Shown: in pieces, positions 57,005 to 64,000 of the stretch
How the letters are laid out: every line of letters starts with the position of its first letter
Position numbering within the stretch: position 1 is the first letter of the stretch
Assembly (NCBI GenBank): GCA_017506865.1
Contig: JAFCMP010000457.1
Location: 682,001 to 746,000, forward strand
DNA length: 64,000 nucleotides
Direction of reading: 5' to 3'
Origin: Tribonema minus
Taxonomy: Eukaryota > Sar > Xanthophyceae > Tribonematales > Tribonemataceae
Translations under genes and position numbers: made by a program
Notes under the pieces: generated by a model
Seen by the model: the letters and a program-made list of their open reading frames with translations, nothing else
The model's database searches: none
What the model was told of the DNA's origin: nothing

Positions 57005-60000
57005 ATGGGGGCCAAGATCAAGTGCTCTGGGGCGGAGATACAGAGATTTCTACTGAAATGGTTCCTGCCAATCGGCTTTGCAAAGGCCATATTGATTGCC
57101 CTTGCGTGGCCATATCCTGGAGCCACGGTGGGATCGTGGAAGGTTGGGCACTTCAAACTCGTTCAGGCAAGTGTGTTGTGGGAGCAGTCATTTGACAGCG
57201 TGTGGTCCAGTACTTCTGGTTTGCGAGCGCAATTTCATAGGAGCTCTACCAGGCCAGATGACACCCTTGATGTCTCACTGTGGCTTGTGTCAAGCTGGAT
57301 CCTGTCCATGCTGTGTCTCTGCGGTATGTCAAGCTAAATCTGCGCCTGCGCCGTGGCAGTGCCCCATTTCCAGTTTGCGTTTACACTCCTTCAAACCACA
57401 AAACTGCGGTGTGGTGGTTAGGTTAGCATGGAATTCCGTAGCGCGATGCTGCAGTATCGCAGGCGGCAAGTGGCAGCAAGGAAGACGCAAGTCGCTGGCC
57501 TGACATGCTTAGCCCAGAGAGATTCAACGTGCATGCCTCACAGCTGGTGACCATGACACGCGCGCGCTGCAGCAACTCTCTGCGCGCAATCAGCTTTGGC
57601 CCCTGCGCACGCGCATCCCCGGCTACTGCCCCCATGCTTCACAACACCGCGCTTCCGGCATCAGACCCTTTCCCATCCCTCACCGCCATCCCCACTCCCC
57701 CCCTAACCCCCTCCCCCTCCGCAGACGCTGAATGTGATGACGGTGTTCTTCATCAGCGGACTGGGGCTGAAGACGTCGGATGCGAAGAGCGCGTTTAGCC
57801 GCGAGGGCTGGGCGGCGTTCGCATACGGCCTCGTCATGATCCTCGGCGTGACGCCGCTGGCGGGGCTCGCCGCGGCGCGTCTCCCGTTTGAAGTTCCCGA
57901 GTTCAAGTACGGCATGGCCGTCTTCTGCGCGGTGCCGACGACTATTGCCAGGCGAGTGCGGCACTGCGTGAAGGCGTCTTGTAGCTGTGAGGCGGCGCAT
58001 TTGACATCGAGCACTCTTGCACGCCACGGACTGACTTACAGTCAATCAGCCCTTAGTCAAAAGAGCCGAACGTGCCCTCTTTGGAAAAGGTCACTGCTGC
58101 AATTTTTGGTAGAATGAGTGTCCTGGTGTCGTGAGCGAACTTGGTTTCTCTGCGCCATCGTCCGTGGCACTGACTGCGGAGCGGAGCGTGCACGCTTTGC
58201 GGAGGCTGTGGCAACTGCATGTGAAAGTTGAAGATAAACACACTAAAGTAACCTGCCCCAGGGGCATTTCCTGCTCAAACGATATACCCTACCTGCTTTC
58301 AGGAGATTGACTGCACAAATTTGCCTTCCCTTCCTTCCCCCCCTGTGCGGGGTTCCCTTTTCCAAAAACCAATTACTTGTGCCAGATGAACTTTGGATTT
58401 GAAGTTCTCGCTACATCGCCGGTGATCATCATGTCAGGCAACGAACCCCATCTCGAGCATCGTTGAGCATTGCTGCAGCAACGATGCTTCAGGGCTAAAA
58501 GTAACAGACAAATTGAGAGGGTGCCGCGTCATGTTGTATGCATCTTGTTGCGCAGCCACAAGGCGCTTCAGCTCGACGGCACCCCATTTTGAACCCCCCG
58601 GGGCGCTTTTGTTCACCCTAGAAGAGCTCTCAGGCAACAACAAAAACAGATCTCACATGCCCCAATGCCCGATGGGGGGCTGCCGATAATGCCGGCATGC
58701 TCTATGCCCCTACCCTACCCCAAGGATCATCTGCTGCTTCTGACTGAGCTGCAGCATCGAGTCAGCCCCAATGCCAAGCTGCTCCGAGTGCTTAGGGTCA
58801 GGGTTAGGGTTAGGGTTCGTTCAACACGCTGGGCCGCAAGGCGGAGTGATGCGCCGCGCCTACAACAGCATTTGCGAGAACTGCCTTCGCCCTCTAGAAG
58901 GCTCGTGGGTCGTTGTCAGAGGCATGCCCGAGCTTAGGAAAAGCTGTCATCGACCCCTACGACAAGTTGAACATTGCGGCTCGCTGTCGTCCCCCACTGG
59001 AGCTCTCTGTCAACTTCATACGCTCAAGTACCTGGTGGGGTTCTACAGCCGCGGTAATGATTGGCGCGTGAGGACTGCCTTCCGCGAGGCCCTCAGCATC
59101 GCGGACCTGGCCCAGCACCCTGGCAGCATCGGCATCACCTGCACTGCAATGTTCGTGAGCTGGGGGCTCGACGTCACCGTCCCTGCTGTCCCGTTCCCAG
59201 CGGAGCAGGGAACCCCGCTCATCTCCCCCATGGTTGTTGAATCACTGCAGCAGCACAGCAGGGTCGGTGACCTCGAGCCCCCAGCCAACGACCATTGCAC
59301 TGGGGGTGATGCCGATGCGGGCAAGGTGCTGGGTCAGGTCGGTGGTGCTGGAAGGCCTCGCGGAAGGCACCCTATTTGCGCCAATCAACACCGCGCCGGC
59401 GGCTGTAGACCCACAGGCGCCAGAGCGTATTGACAACGCGCTCCAGTGGGGGACGCCTGCGAGCCTCCATGTTGTCATAGTGGTCGACGACAGCTTTTCC
59501 TAAGCTCCCGAGGTCATGCCTCTGACGACCCATGAGCATACTCGACTATTTCATGTGATTTTAGGTCGCAACTGTCTCATATTCAAAATTTAGATGAGCT
59601 GCTGAGTTGTGCACCCATACATATGCAGTACTTCTATGATGCGCATAGTGACGCACGTGTGTATGGTAGTGAAGGACGCACGCGGCGGCGCATGTGCCGT
59701 GGTATCACGGCGTGCGTCTGCGATGCATTTATCGCGTGCAGGGTTCCATTCACCTGCCGTGCCTCATGTTTTCTGCAGTACTGGACATGTTAATGCCCGC
59801 GTTTGCTGCGGCAAACACGCAAATCCGCGGCGACCTGAGCACATGCTGAGTTGTGGATGGCCAGAGTGACGGAGCGCACGATGCAATTCGGCAACTTGAA
59901 GTAGTGAACCGTGCGCACACATAGATCACAGGTGGTGGCCATGCTGTCTGTGGAGCAGCAGCCGTGTTGGCGTGAGGGTCACGGTGGACACCGGCTGCGA

Positions 60001-63000
60001 GTGAGCCCCCAGCGCGCTGGCATCTTCCTGCATTGTGTACTCACTGTCCAACACAGATTATAACACAAAGTCTCCGGTGCAACTGTTATCTCATGCACAA
60101 ATCCCGCGTAGTCTTTTCACGTGTATGAAGCGGATGCATCGCTTCCGGTCCGTGCTGCCCTGTGCCGCTGCACGCGCTGCCTGACCGTAACCCTAACCCC
60201 AACCCTACCCGGTCGCTGCTGTCCTGTTCCGCTGCACGCGCTCCCTAACCCTAAATCTAACCCTAACCCTACTCCTAACCCTAACCTTGCGACAGTGGCG
60301 TGGCCCTGGTGAACCAGGCTGACGGCAACGGCGCGCTCGCGCTGCTGCTGACCGTCGCCTCCAATCTCCTGGGCGTCGTCATCGTGCCCTTCTGGGTGCG
60401 GGGGCTGCTGTCCAGCGAGGACGTGCACATCGACGCGCTGCGCCTGCTCGTCAACCTCCTCATCACAGGTACGTCGCATAGTTGTGATCTTCACATAAAC
60501 GACGGAGTGCAACTGCAGTGCACCAGGAGTACACCGGCATTTTGCTGGAATTCGCTGGAAGAAGAACGCCCTGGGCAGCTTGCGTGCACATCGACACGCT
60601 GCGCCTAATCGTCAACCTGCTCGTCACAGGTGCGCATTTGCGCTGTTCGCAGTGCCGGGCAGTTCATGCCAACCGTACTGAAGTGCACCAAAAGTACACC
60701 GGGAGTACACCAGGACGAAGTACTACAACCATTGCACACCAGCTTGCGTGGCTGCTGTCCAGCTTGCGTGCACATCGACGCGCTGCGCCTGCTCGGCAAC
60801 CTGCTCATCACAGGTACGTTGCATAGTTTAGTTGTGCCGTGAACGGGGGTTGAATTGTTGTTCACGTGAATGGCGGTGCTGGAGTACACCTGCAGTACAC
60901 TGGGATTACACCGGGAGTGCACTGAAGTGCACCCGGTGCACACCGGGCAGCTTGCGTGCACATCGATGGCGTGCGGCTACGCGTTCACCTGCTCGTACAG
61001 GCATCGACCAATAGCTGAGCCTTCATGTAAACTTTATTGAGTACGCCAGATCTTTGCCAAGGTACACCCGCAGCACACTAGGTTGCTATTTGCGTGCACC
61101 ATCGTGCGGCTGCTTATCAACCTGCTCGTCACAGGTACCTTTGGTGCCGCATCCTCGCGCTGCGTGCGTGCTGTGTGACATAGAACCTGCAGTACTGAGC
61201 GGGCATTGACGCAATGCAGTGATGCTCATCATCCCGCTCATCACAGGTGCAGAGGCCACGCACTTGTGTTTGCTGTGTGCATGCTGAACCTTTCATATTC
61301 AAAGCGCGCATCAAAGCACGCCGCGCAGTGCCAACGGCGGTGCATCAGTGCAAGCACCACCAGCGCTCCCGCGTGCACCTTCTGCGCCTTGGTCCGCGCC
61401 TCTCTAGGCTGCCAAACAACGACGGCAGCGCCGCGCGCGCGCTCGTGGGCCGCGTCCTGTTTGGGGTTAGGGTTACGGTAAACTACTTCCAACCCAATCC
61501 TACCCTCACATCCCTTTTACAGTGCGTACGCGAAATATAACGTAAGCAACAGTCAGTGCCCTGAGTCATCATCCATCATCATCACCAAACGCTGAACATG
61601 ACAACGGAGCGCCTCGCCTCGGCAGCGCTGCGCATGGCCTGCGTCCCTCGCTTGCAGCGCTGGCCGGCCCGCGCGCGTGTGCCCTTGACCAGCAACTTAG
61701 TACCAATAAATCTGCAGATACGCTGCAGGCTCACGCACACACCAGAGAATGACGACGGCACTGCTCCGCACGCCCTGTGTTCTGCGTCTCAGTGCTGGCG
61801 CCGCTGCTGGCGGGCCAGGCGCTGCGTGTCGCGCGCCCGGCCGTGCAGCCGTGGGTGGCGCGGCACCGCACGCAGCTCAAGATCGTCAGCAACTCCTCGC
61901 TGGTGAGCGTTCGCACTTCAACAGCGCTCTCTCTCTGCGGCTGCGCATGCGACGGCGGCGGCGCGCTGCGTAGTGGCGATCGCCAGAGCGGGATTGCGCA
62001 GCTGACGCGGTGCGCGTGCCCCCCAACATTGCGTGTAGGTATGCTACTTGCGGTTATGAGTGGGGTCAGGGTCAGGGTTAAACTGAAGATTGGGGTCATG
62101 TGCGCATGCGCGACGCATGTACAGGAGCGGAGGAGGCAAATCTTGCTCATTCTCTTCTCTCAGCAGCAGCAGCAGTGCATTTAATTTCCACTCACCTGTG
62201 GCTCGCACAGGGGATTTCGTTGTTAGAAACATGCGTCCGCAGTCGATCAGCGCAGCGCGCACTGCTGCCGCTGCCATCGCCGCCGCAGGCGCTGCCGCCG
62301 CCACCGCTGCTGGTGCACTGCTGGTGCGGCTCAGCGCACGCTCAGCCAGCCCTCCAGCGCTGTGCGCTGCCGCCGCCGCCGCCACCGCCGCCGCCGCTGC
62401 CGCTGCCGCTGCCGCCGCTGCTGGTGCACTGCTGCTGCGGCTCAGCGGAAACTCAACCAGCCCTCCGGCGCCGCGCGCTGCCGCCACCGCTACCGCCGTC
62501 GCCGCCGCTACCGCCGCCGCCGCTGTCGCTGCCGCTGCCGCCGTCATCATTGCTCAGCTGCTGCTCCCGCGTGTCCTGCCCGCGCAGGTACTCATTGTGT
62601 GGCAGACGATATCGCGGTCGGCGCACGAGATCACCTCCGTCAGCGGCGGCGCGCTGGCATCCGTCATTGCCGCCGGCACCGCGCTGCACGTCTCCTACCT
62701 CGCTGTCAACTACACCCTCGCAGCGTGAGTGAGTGGCTCCCGGCCACGGCAGCAACGCTGCGTGGCGGCGTTGCTCCCCGCGCCCTGACGGCGCTTGCAT
62801 TAATATGCGTTAACGGCCTGTCTGGGACGGTGATGGCCGCCTGCGAGCAGCAGGGTCCTAGGTTTGGATGGTCTTGACACATTTCGCATTTCGCGCATAC
62901 CTCCCGATCAGTGCACGGTTTGCATGAGACATCTAGGGTTACGCTTAGGATCAGAATTGCGGTCAGGTCTAGGGTTAGTACTTGACCGTTTTGCAACATT

Positions 63001-63573
63001 TGCGTGCTTTCCGTTCAGCCCATGCGGCATGTGTGCCCCCTTGCTGCTGGTAGCACGGTACTCGGTCAAGCAAGGTTTCAGAAGGACAGCAACTGTGCAG
63101 TGTTCAGATACGACAACTGTAGCAACTGAACAGGTTCAGAGACTGCATGCCACAGCGTATACCACGATTCATGTAAGCCGATGTTCCGATATCTCTAACA
63201 CTTCATCTGGCAGGACTGAGAGGGACTAGCTGTTTCTGGAACCCCCTCCTCCCCCTGCCCCAATTCACACACACACAATGCTTTAGCACCCAAGTGCTGC
63301 ACAAGCCACTGCAACATGGCCCTGCTTTACTGTCGGCACCACAGTTGAGGGGGGTCAGTATACGAGAGTACCTACGACTCAGCTTGGGCATTCTGCAATG
63401 CACACATTCCCCCGCGCCATTCTGGCACATTCATAGGAGCTCTGCACTCCATTGCTACTGCTTCATGTTTTGTGACTGTACTGCCGCACAGACACGTGTT
63501 CAAGTTCAGGCGGCCCGAGATGAAGGCCGTGGTCATCATGGCCAGCGAGAAGACGCTGCCGGTCTCCATTGCG
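57005..63573 (+). CDS. SLC10A7: SLC10A7-type bile acid/sodium symporter-family transporter, 3' partial
   Basis: Multi-pass membrane protein of the SLC10 fold; SLC10A7 and its yeast relative RCH1 affect cellular calcium. Visible exons: 57005-57166, 57725-57951, 60296-60468, 61793-61902, 62588-62724 and 63492-63573. Phases 0,2,1,0,2,0 fit; the remainder lies beyond 64000. The protein starts MGAKIKCSGAE, with the first membrane segment FLLKWFLPIGFAKAILIALA. Then come MTVFFISGLGLKTSD, CAVPTTIASGVALVNQADGN, LLGVVIVPFWVRGLL, NLLITVLAPLLAGQ, QTISRSAHEIT and VVIMASEKTLPVSIA. These follow the human SLC10A7 order (FFNSGLSLKTEE, VGGNEAAA, GIVITPLL, VVPLIIGQ, CSTHKSLTLGIPM). Introns 1 and 2 begin GC rather than GT (GCAAGT at 57167, GCGAGT at 57952). 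Introns carry telomeric repeats and an array of exon 3 copies. Confidence 0.87.
58792..58818 (+). repeat. Interstitial telomeric repeat in SLC10A7 intron 2
   Basis: One degenerate and two perfect TTAGGG units, within the 2.3-kb intron 57952-60295. Confidence 0.92.
60187..60290 (+). repeat. CCCTAA telomeric tract directly before a 3' splice site
   Basis: CCCTAA units and variants fill 60187-60211 and 60243-60287, separated by a copied GC-rich stretch (CCGCTGCACGCGCT, also present at about 60167). The tract ends about 4 bases before the CAG closing intron 2 (60295), so it occupies the place of the polypyrimidine tract. Confidence 0.93.
60413..61250 (+). repeat. Six-copy array of exon 3 end plus donor, SLC10A7 intron 3
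   Basis: The real exon 3 end (VHIDALRLLVNLLIT, donor GTACGT at 60469) is followed by copies ending at about 60629, 60813, 61000, 61134 and 61246. Copies 2 and 3 are each exactly 51 bases between an AG and a GT (60579-60629 and 60763-60813), open in the exon's phase. Spacers hold short GTACACC-type words. Confidence 0.88.
61461..61475 (+). repeat. Short telomere-like tract in SLC10A7 intron 3
   Basis: TTGGGGTTAGGGTTA. Similar degenerate tracts lie in later introns at about 62060-62080, 62933-62941 and 62969-62979. Confidence 0.6.
62250..62560 (+). repeat. GC-triplet tandem duplication in SLC10A7 intron 4
   Basis: Two copies of a unit of roughly 120 bp: GCTGCCGCC-type triplets, then GCTGCTGGTGCACTGCTG, then 'gcggctcagcg' and a CAGCCCTCC(A/G)GCGC end. 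They lie between exons 4 and 5. Confidence 0.65.
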
Positions 63574-63975
63574 GTGAGTGCCGTGGCGACCGCTTTGTGG
63601 CATTGCTGAAGCGTGGTGCTCCGTTGTCGGCGGCTTGCGGCGGCTTGTGTCCGTGCAATGAGCATCTTCAGTGCCGCAGCAATCGCTTGGTGGCACTGTG
63701 TCAACGTCGGCTTGAGTCTGTGCAATGCGCGACTTCGGTGCCGCAGCGGTTGCCCTGTGGCACAGCTGAAGGGAGCTGCTGAGTTGATGGCAGCTCGTGG
63801 CCGTGCAAACCGCGACCTCAGTGCCGCAGCAATCACTTTGTTGCACTGCGTCAACGGCGGCTTGTGTCCGTGCAATGCGCGACTCCAGTGCCGCAGCAAT
63901 CGCCTTGTGGCAGCGCTGAAGTGTGCTGCTGGCTTGACTGACGGCGGCTCGTGTCCGTGCAAAGCGTGACTAGGG
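63574..63975 (+). repeat. Minisatellite at the window end in SLC10A7 intron 6
   Basis: About five diverged units of 65-85 bp, each with CAGTGCCGCAGCAATCGC, then TTGTGGCAC(T/C)G, then GGCGGCT(T/C)GTGTCCGTGCAA. It begins right after exon 6 and continues to near the window end. Confidence 0.8.
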
Positions 63976-64000
63976 GTGCACTGCAGAATGAGCATCACCT

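Noticed and set aside
63574-63975. Regular units of 65-85 bp considered as a CRISPR-like array
   Set aside because: Units are diverged along their whole length with no constant repeat and unique spacers, and they lie in a eukaryotic intron.

Overview
This window is nuclear DNA from a GC-rich eukaryotic microalga, with long C/G homopolymers, GT-AG introns plus some GC-AG introns, and TTAGGG-type telomere repeats scattered inside introns. A plant-type sterol reductase, a CEP78-like centriole protein and an Mpv17-family protein with a signal-plus-transit-like leader suggest a flagellated alga. That leader (small residues, then a Phe) fits a red-lineage secondary plastid, as in haptophytes or stramenopiles. 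The lineage is inference only. I built gene models by hand from splice consensus and reading-frame phase; every junction reported was checked for phase.

Layout. <1-4022 (+): 7-dehydrocholesterol reductase, 5' end outside the window. 4023-7771: gene-poor convergent gap with short tandem repeats. 7772-10982 (-): SRSF1/SR34-type splicing factor. 11538-13544 (-): low-complexity basic protein, unrecognised. 14192-16052 (-): small OB-fold-like protein resembling the telomere protein TPP1/ACD. 16404-19317 (+): unrecognised gene with an internal tandem exon duplication. 19318-22219: degenerate repeats and a large inverted repeat. 22220-27854 (+): CEP78 homologue. 28339-30100 (+): telomeric tract followed by the 3' remnant of an LINE with a restriction-like endonuclease domain. 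30744-32636 (-): Mpv17/PMP22 family. 33211-44236 (-): 13-exon coiled-coil protein of about 1,931 residues. 45597-50035 (-): MEMO1. 50289-56220 (+): SMYD-type SET-domain protein, head-to-head with MEMO1. 57005->64000 (+): SLC10A7-type transporter, 3' end outside the window.

The genes are unrelated housekeeping and cytoskeletal functions, not an operon or pathway cluster. What unites the window is its introns. In at least five genes, pieces spanning an exon-intron boundary have been copied in tandem into the neighbouring intron, so that real splice sites sit beside two to six decoys. Interstitial telomeric repeats also occur in introns, in one case supplying the tract just before a 3' splice site. 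Together with a possible TPP1-like protein and a telomere-flanked LINE remnant, these are the most interesting signals here.
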